Shown: positions 8,667 to 18,334, counted from the stretch's first letter. The stretch is 64,000 bases of DNA from Isosphaeraceae bacterium EP7 (GCA_038400315.1 CP151667.1:6335174-6399173); one strand, 5' to 3'. Notes: generated from the letters alone by a model not told the origin. Translations and numbers: made by a program.

Positions 8667-11624
8667 ATGCAGCGCCGACGTGGCCGGATCATCGCGGAGC
8701 TGGCCGTCCTGGCCCTGGTCCTGGCCTGCCTGGCCGGTGCCCTGGGATCGGTGATGGCGATGCATCGCCGCCAGGCCATCGCCCGCATCGAGGCCGCCGA
8801 CCGCTCACGCACGCCGGCCCCCGTCGCACCCCCCAGCCCCGCGCCGATCATCGTCGCGGCCCCCGAGCCCGAACCTGAACCCGAGCTGGCCCCGGATCCG
8901 ATCCCAACGGGGCCAACGATCGACCCGACGCCGACGATCCTGGCGAAGGTCGACGCCCTGCGTGCCGAGCAGGCCCAGGAGGCGAGCGTGCTCGACCGCC
9001 GCTCGGCGGACTCACTGGCCGCGAAGGCGAAGGCCGAGCAGGAGGCCGATGACTGGCAGAGGCGCGAGGCCATGGCCCGCGCCGAGATCAATGCCGCCAT
9101 CTCACGCGCCGCGGATGCCGAGGCCGAAGCCGACGCGATCGCCCTGGAGCGTGATGCGCTGGCGCAGGATCGCGACGCCGCCAAGGCCGCGGTGTCGTCG
9201 GCCAAGGTCACGTCGAGCCACGCCGTGATGCCCAACAAGGCGGCAAACGGCACCTGGCGGGCCCCCATCGTGCTGGAATGCCACAACGGGATGGTGACCC
9301 TGCGCCCCGGCGGCCAGTCATTCAGCCTGATGGAGCTTTCCGCCTTCGGCCCCAGGTCGCACCCGCTCGTCGCCGCCGTGGCCCGCGAAGCCGCCCGCCT
9401 CCAGGGGGAGTCGCCCGACGGCGCCGAGACGGTCCCCTACCTGTTCTTCCTGGTCCGGCCCGACGGCGTGAGGCCTTACTACGAGGCCCGTGGCCGCCTG
9501 GAAAACCTGGGGATCGCCTTCGGCTACGAGCTGGTCGACGAAGGCTGGACCATCGACACCCCTGACCTTTCCCAGCCCGCCGAGTGGGGCCTCAAGCCCC
9601 GGCTCGCCCGCCCCCTTCATCCCGAAACACCCCTCGCCGCCGCACCTGCTCCTGCCCCTGCCCCTGCCGCCGTGGGCTCGGTCAACCGCGACACGACCGG
9701 CATCGGAGACCTGCCAGCCCCGGTTCGGCGAGTCGGCGGTTCCGCAGGCCGGCCCCCTGCCTCGTTCGGCAGGCCGGTCGCCGGCACTGTCCCCGGCGTC
9801 CCAAATGGGGCCGGTCCAGGCGGAACCGGGATCAGTCCGGTCGCCCGGGCGGGTTCGGAAGATCCAGGCGGCATCGGATCGGGAGTTGGTCATCTCGTCG
9901 GCTCCAATGGTCATGCTGCCGGAGGGGCAGGCGCAGGCGTCATCGGAGCCGGAACGGGCGGAAAGGGGCCCGAAGCCGGTGGCCTGGCTAACGGCAATAG
10001 CGGCGGGCCGGGCGCGAATGGGTCCGGCAGCCTGACCGGTCCGATCGGAAGTGGAACCGGGACCGGCACCGCAGCGGGCGGTACGGGCGGGCAGGGCCCC
10101 GGAACTCCGACCGTCGGAACTCTGGCCGGAGTCGGGACCGGCACCCTTGCGGGGGCCGATGGATCGGGCAACGGCTCGAATCCCGAAGGTGCGAACGACG
10201 CGGCACGCGGGAATGGCCCGGCCGGAACTCTGGCCTCCGGAAACGCATCCCCAGGCGGCGGAACACCTTCGGCCAACAACGACCCATCCAGGAATGGCGC
10301 CTCGGGCACCGGCAATGGCGAGAATTCTTCGCTTGCTGCATCCGGATCAGCGGGCGCCGGCAAGGGTGCGACGGCCGGCGACGCGGCCAAGGGGCCTGCG
10401 GCCTCGAAATTCGTCTGGGGCGGGGCCGGCGGCGCGGGCGGTCACGGCGGCCGTGGCCCGAAGGGGACGGCTAACGTCGCCGACTCGGGGGCCTTCGAAG
10501 GCGAGGAGGGGCAGGGGCCGGCCGGCGGTCGTCCCGGAATCTCCGACCTCGATGAGCTGACCGCCGGCGAAGGCACCGACCTTCCTCGCGGAGGCAAGCC
10601 GGCCGCCCAGGAGGGCCCCCTCGCCGATGCCGTCGGCCGGGCTTTACGCGGCCCGCTTCTGGGCGCCGGCGAAGGTTCCGACACCCGCAAGCCGATCGAG
10701 GGCGGCAGCGCCGACCCCCTGGAACAACCCGACCGCAGCCGCGTTGCCTTCAATGGCTTCGCGCCCAACGGCCGAGGCACGTATCCCGAGCCTGAACAGG
10801 GACAGCCAGGCAACGTCCCCGCGACCGCCAGGCCGGCCGAACTGCATCCCGATCTCGGCCAGGGACGGCTCGGGCCGAAGTCGGGCTCCTACTTCGCGGG
10901 AATGGATGACCTGCCGCGGACAAGCGGCTCCAGCGCCTCCGAAGGGTCCGCCTCGGAAACGAGCGACCGCGCCGACGCGAACGCCACCCCGGGCGACCCG
11001 TCGAACGGCGGAAACCCCGGGAGTTCCGGCAGCGGCGGGAAGGGGAGCGCAAGCTCGAAACCGAAGGGCAAACTCGGCAACGCGACGGGCGCGGGCGGCG
11101 GGGTCAACGTCGGCGGCAAGGCCAGCAGCGGCCAGCCCGGTGGCGGTGCCAGCATCGGCGGCGGCGGTTCCCCGGGTGCGGCCAGTCAGTCGGCCGGCGC
11201 CGGGATCGGCATGCCCTCGATGAACGTCGGCGGTGGCCAGCCCGGCGGCATCCCCCAGGCCGCCGTCGAGGGCATGGACCAGGGCTCACCCGACCTCCCC
11301 GAAGAATCCCTGGAACTCGTCGTCGCCTGCGGGCCGGGCGGGGTCGTCATCCAGCCGGGCGGCTATCGCCTGAGCAACGACGCGATGGCCAGAACCCCCG
11401 ACTCGCTCCGCTCGTTCCTCGTCTCCATCGCCGCCGAGCGCCAGCGGGCCAACATGGGCGTGCTCCTGCGACCGGGCGTCCGCTTCCTCATCGAGGTCGG
11501 CGGCCAGTCCACCTACGCCAAGGCCCGTCAGCAGACCATCCTCTCCGACCTCGACTGGCCCATCAGCCTGCAAGTTGCCGAAGGCAATTCCGGCGTGCTC
11601 CGTTCCAGGAGGCTCTTCGAATGA
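8667..11624 (+). CDS. Membrane-anchored envelope protein with huge Gly/Ala/Pro-rich linker
   Basis: 985 residues. One N-terminal membrane helix (about 9-31) is followed by a Pro/Glu-rich stretch (50-90), a coiled coil rich in Ala/Glu (95-180), a folded domain (198-300), about 570 residues of low-complexity Gly/Ala/Ser/Pro sequence (310-880), and a C-terminal folded domain (882-985). The two folded domains resemble each other: VTLRPGG then [18 protein letters not shown] in the first, VVIQPGGY then [17 protein letters not shown] in the second. This suggests two copies of one module held apart by a flexible spacer in the periplasm. The next gene overlaps by 4 bp (ATGA) and carries a related C-terminal domain. 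Function unknown. The 5' boundary is set by the ATG just before the membrane helix. Confidence 0.75.
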   Translation: MQRRRGRIIAELAVLALVLACLAGALGSVMAMHRRQAIARIEAADRSRTPAPVAPPSPAPIIVAAPEPEPEPELAPDPIPTGPTIDPTPTILAKVDALRAEQAQEASVLDRRSADSLAAKAKAEQEADDWQRREAMARAEINAAISRAADAEAEADAIALERDALAQDRDAAKAAVSSAKVTSSHAVMPNKAANGTWRAPIVLECHNGMVTLRPGGQSFSLMELSAFGPRSHPLVAAVAREAARLQGESPDGAETVPYLFFLVRPDGVRPYYEARGRLENLGIAFGYELVDEGWTIDTPDLSQPAEWGLKPRLARPLHPETPLAAAPAPAPAPAAVGSVNRDTTGIGDLPAPVRRVGGSAGRPPASFGRPVAGTVPGVPNGAGPGGTGISPVARAGSEDPGGIGSGVGHLVGSNGHAAGGAGAGVIGAGTGGKGPEAGGLANGNSGGPGANGSGSLTGPIGSGTGTGTAAGGTGGQGPGTPTVGTLAGVGTGTLAGADGSGNGSNPEGANDAARGNGPAGTLASGNASPGGGTPSANNDPSRNGASGTGNGENSSLAASGSAGAGKGATAGDAAKGPAASKFVWGGAGGAGGHGGRGPKGTANVADSGAFEGEEGQGPAGGRPGISDLDELTAGEGTDLPRGGKPAAQEGPLADAVGRALRGPLLGAGEGSDTRKPIEGGSADPLEQPDRSRVAFNGFAPNGRGTYPEPEQGQPGNVPATARPAELHPDLGQGRLGPKSGSYFAGMDDLPRTSGSSASEGSASETSDRADANATPGDPSNGGNPGSSGSGGKGSASSKPKGKLGNATGAGGGVNVGGKASSGQPGGGASIGGGGSPGAASQSAGAGIGMPSMNVGGGQPGGIPQAAVEGMDQGSPDLPEESLELVVACGPGGVVIQPGGYRLSNDAMARTPDSLRSFLVSIAAERQRANMGVLLRPGVRFLIEVGGQSTYAKARQQTILSDLDWPISLQVAEGNSGVLRSRRLFE

Positions 11625-12727
11625 GCAAGCCGAATCCCCCAGCTCCAGAACCAGGCCTTCCCTCGACACCGTCCGCCGCCTGGATCGTCGGCCGCCTGGC
11701 CCTCGTCCTCGTCGCGGTCGGAGGCCTCGGAGCCCGCCTTTACTGGCAACCCGCCGCAAAGGCCCCTGCCCCGGCGCCGGTCGCCAGCACGGTCGCCGCT
11801 CCCGCGCCTCCCGTGGTGGTCGTGGCCCCGCCCGCCAAAAAGCCCAGGGTCAAGCCGGGGCCGCTCGTCGGGCCACCCAGGCCGGTCTACCTGGAACCCG
11901 ACAAGGCGAAGATCGCCGCGGCCGAGGCCCTGCTCGACGCCGTCACCCGCGAGCGGGCGATGGCCGAGGCCCGCGCCGTCGACACCGAGACCGACCTCGT
12001 CCGCGCCACCAATCGCGCCCGCCAGGCCGAACGCACGTTCCTCGCCCGCGGCGACCGCACCGCCGAGTTGCAAGAACGCCTCACCCTGGCCAGCCAGCGC
12101 GGGGGGTTCCTGAAGTCCGAGCGCGACCAGATCAAGAGCGAGCTTGCCACCCTGGCCAACATCCCCAGGCCCAAGGGCAAGACCCTCATCGCCAAGAACC
12201 CGGTCTCCCTGCCGGTCGACACCACTGAGGTCCATTTCGAGCTCCGGCGCGACCGGATCGCCCACCTCGACCTCGATCGCCTCATCGACCTGGTCAAGGC
12301 CGACGCCAAGCTCAGGCTCCGCCTGCATGGCTCGCCCAAGCCGATCAACTCCGTCGTCGGGCCCGTCGGCCCCTTCGCGCTCCGCTACCAGATGGGCCCC
12401 GACATGGACACCTCGATCAACTCGATGCTCGAGAACCGAGGCGTCACCTTCCTGCTCCAGGGCTGGGAAGTCGTCCCCGAGGGCGACGTCCGCGGCGAGA
12501 CCTACCCCACCACCCGCCACCCCGCCTCGGGCTACGCCCGCGTCATCAGCCGACACTCGCCCGAGGCCGCCGTCATCACCATGTGGGTCTACCCCGACAG
12601 CTTCCAGCTCTACCGCACCTTGCGAGACGAGCTGCAAGCCCACGGCTTCATGGTCGCAGCCCGCCCCTTGCCCGAGGGCCTGGCCATCCGAGGCAGCCCC
12701 AGCGGCTCCGTCTCCGCGGGCCAGTAA
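11621..12727 (+). CDS. Membrane-anchored coiled-coil protein, partner of the preceding gene
   Basis: 368 residues: one membrane helix (about 20-42), a Pro/Ala-rich linker, a charged coiled coil (about 85-165) and a C-terminal domain (205-355). The segment MWVYPDSFQLYRTLRDEL (about 320-337) aligns with [18 protein letters not shown] of the preceding protein, and both lead into a hydrophobic strand and a turn, so the two genes share a module. The start overlaps the stop of the upstream gene (ATGA), so they are translationally coupled. Architecture (anchor, coiled coil, distal domain) resembles periplasmic scaffold or trans-envelope proteins, but no known family is recognised. Confidence 0.75.
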   Translation: MSKPNPPAPEPGLPSTPSAAWIVGRLALVLVAVGGLGARLYWQPAAKAPAPAPVASTVAAPAPPVVVVAPPAKKPRVKPGPLVGPPRPVYLEPDKAKIAAAEALLDAVTRERAMAEARAVDTETDLVRATNRARQAERTFLARGDRTAELQERLTLASQRGGFLKSERDQIKSELATLANIPRPKGKTLIAKNPVSLPVDTTEVHFELRRDRIAHLDLDRLIDLVKADAKLRLRLHGSPKPINSVVGPVGPFALRYQMGPDMDTSINSMLENRGVTFLLQGWEVVPEGDVRGETYPTTRHPASGYARVISRHSPEAAVITMWVYPDSFQLYRTLRDELQAHGFMVAARPLPEGLAIRGSPSGSVSAGQ

Positions 12728-12865
12728 GCCGCCCTGTAGCTCGCATCAGACCTACCACTTGAGCAGTCGCGCACCTTCCGCCGGAAATCTGCAACCGACT
12801 CCCTCGCCCCCTGCATTACTCTCTGGAAGACCAGAGGGTAACCAGGGGCCGAGGGCGGCATCCAC

Positions 12866-14974
12866 GTGGCGACCGACAATCCGAGATCGGTGCTCAGGCA
12901 GTTCCGCACCCTTTGCGAGGTCGGCGTTGCCCGCGACCTCACCGACGGCCAGCTCCTCGAACGGTACCTCGCCGCCCGCAACACCTCGGGGCATCTTGCG
13001 TTCGAGGCCCTCGTCGAACGCCACGGCCCCCTGGTCTGGCGTGCCTGCCGCTCGCACCTCTCCAACCCCGAAGACGTCCGCGACGCCGTCCAGGCCACCT
13101 TCCTCATCCTCCTGAAGCAGGCCCGATCCCTCTGGGTCAGGGACTCCCTCGGCCCCTGGCTGCACACCGTCGCCCTCCGCACCGCCCGCCGAGCCCACGC
13201 CGAAGCCGCCCGCCGCCGCCAGCTGTACCTACGCGTCGCCGACCACGGCACCCTTCAGTCTCAGACTAGCCCACCGCCTCTCGACGACCTGGAGCAGACC
13301 CTCCACGCCGAGATCGACCGCCTGCCCGAGCATCAGCGGGCCGCCATCATCCTCTGCGACCTCCAGGGCCAGTCCTGCGAGCAGGCCGCCCGCGCGCTCA
13401 ACCGTCCCGTCGGGACCATCAAGAGCTGGCGATCCCGGGCCCGAGACCGCCTCCGAGTCCGCCTCTCCCGGGCCGGCTTCGCCCCCGAAGGCGAGTTGTC
13501 CATCCCCCTCGCCACCGGCCTCGCCGCCCGTGGCCTCGCCGCGGCACAGGCCGACGTCGCCGTTCGCACGCTGACCCATCAAGCCATCATCGGAAACGTG
13601 TCATCCACCGTCCTCGGCCTTGTTCAAGGAGTGACCAGGACCATGCTCATCGCCATCGTCAGGAAGGCCGCCCTCACCGGCGTCGCGCTTCTTACCTGCA
13701 CAGGCGGCCTCGGCGTGATCGCCCGAGTTGCCACGGGTGAGGGCAAGGGCATCGAGACGCACCCGACACTCGTCTCCGCCCCTTCGAGGGAAGTCATCAA
13801 AGTGCCTCCGCTCTTGCAGACGGAGCCCTGGCGTCTGTCTCTCTCCGAGGCGATTCGCATCGGCCTGAGCAAGAAAGAACTGCGGAACGACGTCCGCCCC
13901 CCCGAGGATCACCCCGACGGATCGATCAAGATTGTCGCCGGTCCAAAGGTCGCCCCACATCGGTTCAAGGCCGAGGTCATGGCCTCTGCCCGGTTGATTG
14001 AGCAGCAGTATTGGGCCTTGGCCGAGCAGAAGCTCAAACTCGATGGATTTCGAAGGGCCGTCGAGGAGATCGGACTGGTTCTCAGGCGGGAACAAGTCGG
14101 ACTTGAGGTCGGCCGTGGCAACGTCGCCAATGTCGCAGAGGCCCGCAAGCGGCTTGAGCAAGCTCGCCTCAAGGAGGACAGGGCCTTCTCCGATGTCATC
14201 ACCTCCGATCATCAATTCAGGAACCTGCTCGGCCAGCCGGCCGCCGATGGGCGAAAGATCGTGCAAATCAACGACCCGCCAATCGCGGAGCCGCCCGCGC
14301 CGATCTGGGAGGAGTCTCTGGCCCAGATGCTTGCGTCGCAACCCGATGTGGTCGGAGTGACGGAGGAACTTCGGCTGGCCAAGGCAGATCCGGCAGCGAA
14401 ATCGGAGTTCAAGGTTCTGTCGGAACGACGCCAGCAAGTCATCGACCGGGCAACCCTCTCGCTTTCCCGTCATTTCCAGGAACTCGGCACCAACTTCAGA
14501 TGGCTCCAGGACGCGACGAAACTCAGAACAGCGGCCGGCGTTCGTCTCGATGCTCAGCGTGTTTTCTACGAGCAGGGCCGAATTCCACTCGATCGCTTCT
14601 TCGACGAGATCGACCAACAGGCGGACGCCATTGCCGCCCATGTTCAGGCCAAGACGAATTACAATACGTCGGTTGCCAATCTCGAAGAAGCGAAGGGGAC
14701 CTTACTCGATAAAAATAAGATCGTCATCACATTTTCTCCAAATGCGATTCCGTCACAATCCAAATCATTCGACCAGTCTAACCCCGTCCCCATTCCGCCG
14801 CCGACCACTCCCACCATCGCCTCGGACGACCATCCCGCCGCGACAATCCCTCACCCAGTCGAGACTTCAAACCCCGCCCTTGCCGACCGAACGTACTCGT
14901 TCCACTTCAGCCTCGGTTCCGGTCCCAAGCCGATCGAATTCCGCGGCTCCCTCACCATTCCCCCCAAAAACTGA
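12866..14974 (+). CDS. ECF sigma factor fused to a TolC-like alpha-helical domain
   Basis: 702 residues starting at GTG. Residues 40-115 are sigma region 2 (NPEDVRDAVQATFLILLKQA) and 140-200 are region 4 (RLPEHQRAAIILCDLQGQSC, then GTIKSWRSRARDRLR). A membrane helix follows at about 259-288. Residues 320-620 are clearly homologous to the TolC-family protein encoded at 18671-21094: both have RFKAEVMA, IEQQYWAL, LEVGRG, ANVAEAR, SDVIT and NLEEAKGTLL / ALEEAKGTLL at matching places. The beta-barrel strands of TolC are missing from the fusion. The tail (620-702) is Pro/Ser/Thr-rich. Planctomycete ECF sigma factors often carry membrane-anchored extensions that may sense envelope conditions; a TolC-like one is unusual. 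It lies 138 bp after the envelope-protein pair on the same strand. No anti-sigma gene is adjacent. Confidence 0.9.
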   Translation: MATDNPRSVLRQFRTLCEVGVARDLTDGQLLERYLAARNTSGHLAFEALVERHGPLVWRACRSHLSNPEDVRDAVQATFLILLKQARSLWVRDSLGPWLHTVALRTARRAHAEAARRRQLYLRVADHGTLQSQTSPPPLDDLEQTLHAEIDRLPEHQRAAIILCDLQGQSCEQAARALNRPVGTIKSWRSRARDRLRVRLSRAGFAPEGELSIPLATGLAARGLAAAQADVAVRTLTHQAIIGNVSSTVLGLVQGVTRTMLIAIVRKAALTGVALLTCTGGLGVIARVATGEGKGIETHPTLVSAPSREVIKVPPLLQTEPWRLSLSEAIRIGLSKKELRNDVRPPEDHPDGSIKIVAGPKVAPHRFKAEVMASARLIEQQYWALAEQKLKLDGFRRAVEEIGLVLRREQVGLEVGRGNVANVAEARKRLEQARLKEDRAFSDVITSDHQFRNLLGQPAADGRKIVQINDPPIAEPPAPIWEESLAQMLASQPDVVGVTEELRLAKADPAAKSEFKVLSERRQQVIDRATLSLSRHFQELGTNFRWLQDATKLRTAAGVRLDAQRVFYEQGRIPLDRFFDEIDQQADAIAAHVQAKTNYNTSVANLEEAKGTLLDKNKIVITFSPNAIPSQSKSFDQSNPVPIPPPTTPTIASDDHPAATIPHPVETSNPALADRTYSFHFSLGSGPKPIEFRGSLTIPPKN

Positions 14975-15021
14975 CCCCGCCCCCGAGGGACGCCCATCAG
15001 GCGTTCCACATGCAGGTGACG

Positions 15022-15079
15022 CGGGAACACGGGGGCTGGCGCCGCGTCGAAGCGCTGGTGCCGGTCCCCATTTTCCCGT
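15022..15079. repeat. Diverged copy of the REP-like palindromic repeat
   Basis: The right arm, ending GTCCCCATTTTCCCG (15064-15078), matches the right arm of the 4320-4374 element except for one base. The left arm begins CGGGAACACGGGGGC (15022-15036) and pairs imperfectly with the right one. The element fills most of the 138-bp gap between the convergent sigma-factor and DUF4038 genes, where it could also serve as a bidirectional terminator. Confidence 0.6.
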
Positions 15080-15112
15080 GCAAGCGCCCCTCTCGGGCGA
15101 GATCAGCACACC

Positions 15113-16510
15113 TCAGCCGCCCGGCCCGCGATACCCCTTGGCTTCGTCATCCAAAATCAGCACCCAGTCATTCCCCTTGCCCTCCGTCGGGGGCTTGAAC
15201 TCATGCGTCCCCCCCTTCGTCAACGTGTCGGCCCCCTTCAATTCCCCCGTTCGCGGGTCATACCAGCTCACCTTGATCTTGTCGCCGGAGAGCTTCGTCA
15301 GGTCGACCGTGAACGGCTTGCCCGAGGCCGAGTAGATGAAGGCGTAGCTGCCGTCCTCGCCTCGCGTGGCCCGGACGTGATCGGTCCCCCGCCCCGCGTC
15401 CGACTTCAAGAGGGATTGATCCGGGATGCGCGTGAGGATCGGCCTCGACTCGATCAGGGACCGCGCGAACTTCATCTGGCCGGCCCCGGGCAGGTTGATC
15501 GCCTTGGTCCAGGGGGTACGCGCGGCCGTGATGGCCGGGTGGGCGGGGGATAAGAATTGCCAGATGTCATGGCAACCATAGGTGTGGCCGCAGGCGCCGG
15601 CGAAGAGGGCCCAGTAGGCGAACTTGCGGGCGTCGTAGTCGTCGAGATAGCCGTTCTCCGCCTTGAAGCCCGAGGGGTGATCCTCATAGCCGGGCTCGGC
15701 GTCCAGGCAAGGCTTCGTCGGCTTCAGGGCGTAGTCGGCGGCCACCTTGTTGTAGTTGGCGTTGTTATACGCATGACCCGTCTGCATCATGTTGAAGGCG
15801 AGCCAGTCGTCGTTGTGGAAGTCGGTCGCCGACGTCCGACCGCCCGACGGGTGGAACGTGATCAGATGTCGGCCCTCGTCACCTTTCTTGATCCCGGCGG
15901 CCATCGCCCGGATGACCGCCCGCTGCCCGTCCGACTCGACCGGGCGGTCGCCGCCCAGGATCCAGATGATGGGCTTGTCGCGATACCGGCGGCCGAGGAA
16001 TTCGCCGTAGATCGCGGCGTTCTCGGGGGTGAAGACCTCGGGCCCCTTCCCCCACTTCTTGTTCCACTTGTCGCCCCAGGTCGGCAGCATCCCGACCACC
16101 AGGCCAAGGCCGTCGGCCATCTCCACCACGCGGTCGACGTCCTTGAAGTACGCCTCCGAGGGCTTCGTCGGATCATTCTTCTCCAGCGGCTGGTTGCCGA
16201 ACGCATTCGGCACATTGAGCCCGTCGAACTCGGCCAGCACCACCGCCTGGATCACGGTGAACCCCTTGGCCGCCCGGTCCTTCAGATAAACCTCCGCCTC
16301 CTTCGCGTCGAGCCGATGGAACAGCTCCCAGGCGGTGTCGGCCAGGTAGAAGAACGGCTTCCCCTCCGCATCCAGCAAGAACCGCCGATTCTCGCTCACC
16401 CGGGTCGGAAACCGAGTCTTCCCCCCCGGCCCATCCGCCGCGAACGCGAGCGAGCCCGCCGACCCAGAGACCAGGACCGCAGCCAGCAAGACCAAAGACA
16501 AACGTCTCAT
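15113..16510 (-). CDS. Secreted DUF4038 (apiosidase-like, GH140-type) protein
   Basis: 465 residues with a clean signal peptide (hydrophobic 5-20, cleavage near AFAAD). Residues 35-365 form a TIM-barrel of the DUF4038 type: NRRFLLDAEGKPFFYLADTA at the start, then WGDKWNKKWG, IIWILGGDRP (likely acid/base region), HPSGGRTS and CHDIWQFLSP. Residues 380-455 form the beta-sandwich of the Collagen_bind_2 type (GSYAFIYSASGKPFTVDLTK, SWYDPRTGE). Relatives include GH140 apiosidases acting on plant rhamnogalacturonan II. It probably degrades an extracellular polysaccharide; the substrate is not proven. It is convergent with the sigma-factor gene and has no obvious operon partner. Confidence 0.85.
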   Translation of the reverse strand: MRRLSLVLLAAVLVSGSAGSLAFAADGPGGKTRFPTRVSENRRFLLDAEGKPFFYLADTAWELFHRLDAKEAEVYLKDRAAKGFTVIQAVVLAEFDGLNVPNAFGNQPLEKNDPTKPSEAYFKDVDRVVEMADGLGLVVGMLPTWGDKWNKKWGKGPEVFTPENAAIYGEFLGRRYRDKPIIWILGGDRPVESDGQRAVIRAMAAGIKKGDEGRHLITFHPSGGRTSATDFHNDDWLAFNMMQTGHAYNNANYNKVAADYALKPTKPCLDAEPGYEDHPSGFKAENGYLDDYDARKFAYWALFAGACGHTYGCHDIWQFLSPAHPAITAARTPWTKAINLPGAGQMKFARSLIESRPILTRIPDQSLLKSDAGRGTDHVRATRGEDGSYAFIYSASGKPFTVDLTKLSGDKIKVSWYDPRTGELKGADTLTKGGTHEFKPPTEGKGNDWVLILDDEAKGYRGPGG

Positions 16511-16852
16511 CGTGCCACCCCATCGGCCGGACGGTCGCGAGCAAGCCCCGAGCCCCCGCCCGGGGACCGAGAACCGCCCTTAAATCCATCTCAATCCAAG
16601 GCCTCGCTGCCGCGACCGCGACGCGGCTCATCCTAATCGTGCGGCCGGGCCATGGATACGGTCGGCCAATGGATGCCGAATCCCGGGCGCAGGGTTTCCC
16701 TCGAAGAACGACGGGGACAGGGCGGCACGTTCTCACGTCCCGAAACCGGCCCCCGATTCCGATCGCCAGCGAGGCACGAATGGCCCCGGAAAGGCCGGGA
16801 CCAGAGACGAATCCCGGTTGAGCCGGATACCCGGTACCGAGGAGACTCGCAT
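16511..16852. other. Intergenic region, no gene seen
   Basis: Between the start of the DUF4038 gene and the end of a small minus-strand gene. It should hold the DUF4038 promoter. I see no convincing -35/-10 pair, RNA gene or hairpin. A GACGGGGACAG string near 16709 faintly resembles the arm of the REP-like repeat but has no partner arm. Confidence 0.3.
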
Positions 16853-17110
16853 TCAGTCGTCGGATTTCAGCCGCGAGAATCCGTTCTTCCCCGGCGCCTC
16901 AACGGCCTCGTCAGGCCCGTCCTCCTCGGCTCCGGCCAGACCCAGGGCTTCCTCCTCGGCCGCCGATGCGAGCAGGGCGGCGGTCATCTCCTCGCGCAAC
17001 CCATCGAGCCTCGCCTGGATCTCGGCCCTCGCTGCGTCCGTCAGCTTACTGTTCTTCAGAGCGTCCTCGGCCTTCGTCAACTCGGCCCAGATCACCGGCA
17101 TCGTTCGCAT
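16853..17110 (-). CDS. Small helical protein, unknown function (85 aa)
   Basis: Almost entirely helix-forming and strongly charged (AELTKAEDALKNSKLTDAAR, then RLDGLREEMTAALLASAAEE), ending in an acidic, Gly/Pro-containing tail. It reads like a short soluble coiled-coil protein. No recognised family. It lies 124 bp downstream of the secreted VWA protein gene on the same strand and may be co-transcribed with it. Confidence 0.5.
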   Translation of the reverse strand: MRTMPVIWAELTKAEDALKNSKLTDAARAEIQARLDGLREEMTAALLASAAEEEALGLAGAEEDGPDEAVEAPGKNGFSRLKSDD

Positions 17111-17234
17111 CGTCGTCTAACTCCAACCATCATCTGTCAGGGATTATGCCGGGGGTCACGTTCCGTCGGACTGCGAGATGTCTGGGAATTTTCATGCCGA
17201 GGCGAGGGTCATCCTCGTCGCCCCGACCGATTTC

Positions 17235-18032
17235 TCACTTCGCCACGAACTTCCCGCCCGAATCCTTGGCAATCTGCCTGAGCTGGTCGCCCGCGGTGCC
17301 GCCGGAAAGGTCGATGCAATGGATGGGGATTTTGGCCCGGTTGCGGCCGGCGACCTCGTTGGCGGTCCCCTCGGGATACTCGCCGTCGGAGAGGAGGAAG
17401 ATGGCGTCTGGTCGCAGGGCGACGGCCAGTGAGAGGGCGGGAAGAGGCTCGGTGCCGCCGGAGGGCTCGATGGCGTCGAGCCAGCGGAGGGCGTTGAGCT
17501 TGTGGTTCAGGTCGGCCGAGACGGGGGACGGGCCGGCGGTGTTCACCAGGTCGTCGTTGTAGAGGAGCACCTTGAACCGCTGGGGATATTGCAGCCGCAT
17601 GATGCTCCGACGCAACTCGGACCTGGCACGCACCATCCGCGAGTTGTCGTCCATGCTGCCCGAGCAGTCGACCACGAAGACGAAGACCTTTCCCTTCGCC
17701 TTCACGCCGAAGAACGAGGCCTGATCCCAGGGCTCGACCTTCGACCAGTCGATGACCCCCGGCCCATACCGCTCGTCGGTCCCCCGTAGCGAGTCGGCCA
17801 CCCCCTCGGCGGTCCTGGGCCTGACCAGGATCGGCCCGTCGGCCGCCTTCGACTTTCCGGCCGAGACTGGACGAGCCACGGTCTCGGCCGGCTTGGAGGC
17901 CACCCCGGCCTCTTTGGTTTTGGGGACGATCAACTGACCGGGGGCCTGGGTGGCGGCGAGCAGCATCGCGACCAGGCCCAGAGAGGCCGGCCACCGCGAG
18001 ACAAACCGAGCCCTCGGCCCCATCATGGCCAC
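17235..18032 (-). CDS. Secreted von Willebrand factor A domain protein
   Basis: 265 residues. A signal peptide (hydrophobic 16-27, ending near ATQAPGQ) is followed by a spacer and a VWA domain from about residue 115 to the end. The metal-ion-dependent adhesion site is complete: DCSGSM (DxSxS), the threonine in SGGTEP and the aspartate in LLSDGEYP. VWA domains bind protein partners through a Mg2+ ion; here it acts outside the cytoplasm. ATG codons at residues 1, 3 and 4 are alternatives; the first is used. The small helical protein downstream may be an operon partner. Confidence 0.85.
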   Translation of the reverse strand: MAMMGPRARFVSRWPASLGLVAMLLAATQAPGQLIVPKTKEAGVASKPAETVARPVSAGKSKAADGPILVRPRTAEGVADSLRGTDERYGPGVIDWSKVEPWDQASFFGVKAKGKVFVFVVDCSGSMDDNSRMVRARSELRRSIMRLQYPQRFKVLLYNDDLVNTAGPSPVSADLNHKLNALRWLDAIEPSGGTEPLPALSLAVALRPDAIFLLSDGEYPEGTANEVAGRNRAKIPIHCIDLSGGTAGDQLRQIAKDSGGKFVAK

Positions 18033-18334
18033 CCTCTCGAACGGACCAGGATCGCCACGCCCCGACCCCCATCAGCCTACCCCCCGGATCCCGCCTTCGC
18101 CAGCGCCGGAATGATAACCCCGCCGGGCGTTCGGCCTGGATCGGGACTACGGGAGTGTTGGCACACGGGCCGCGATCGGCGGCAGGTCCGGGAATTTTTT
18201 CAAGAATTGCTGCCGGTTTTCCCCGTGGATTGCAACTGTAGGGGTTGGCCCCTCGTCTCGTTCCATCTGCGTCGAGTCGAGGGGCCCCGACTCTTTGGCA
18301 ATCTGAATCGGGGGCACGCGCCGAGTCATCGGAG
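18033..18334. other. Intergenic region upstream of VWA gene and repeat array
   Basis: It should contain the promoter of the minus-strand VWA gene. A GGGGCCCC palindrome lies near 18278 and a short AT-rich patch (AATTTTTTCAAGAATT) near 18195. Neither forms a recognisable regulatory site. No gene or RNA is seen. Confidence 0.3.

Noticed and set aside
16700-16750. Third REP-like copy (GACGGGGACAG)
   Set aside because: Only half an arm matches and there is no complementary arm.
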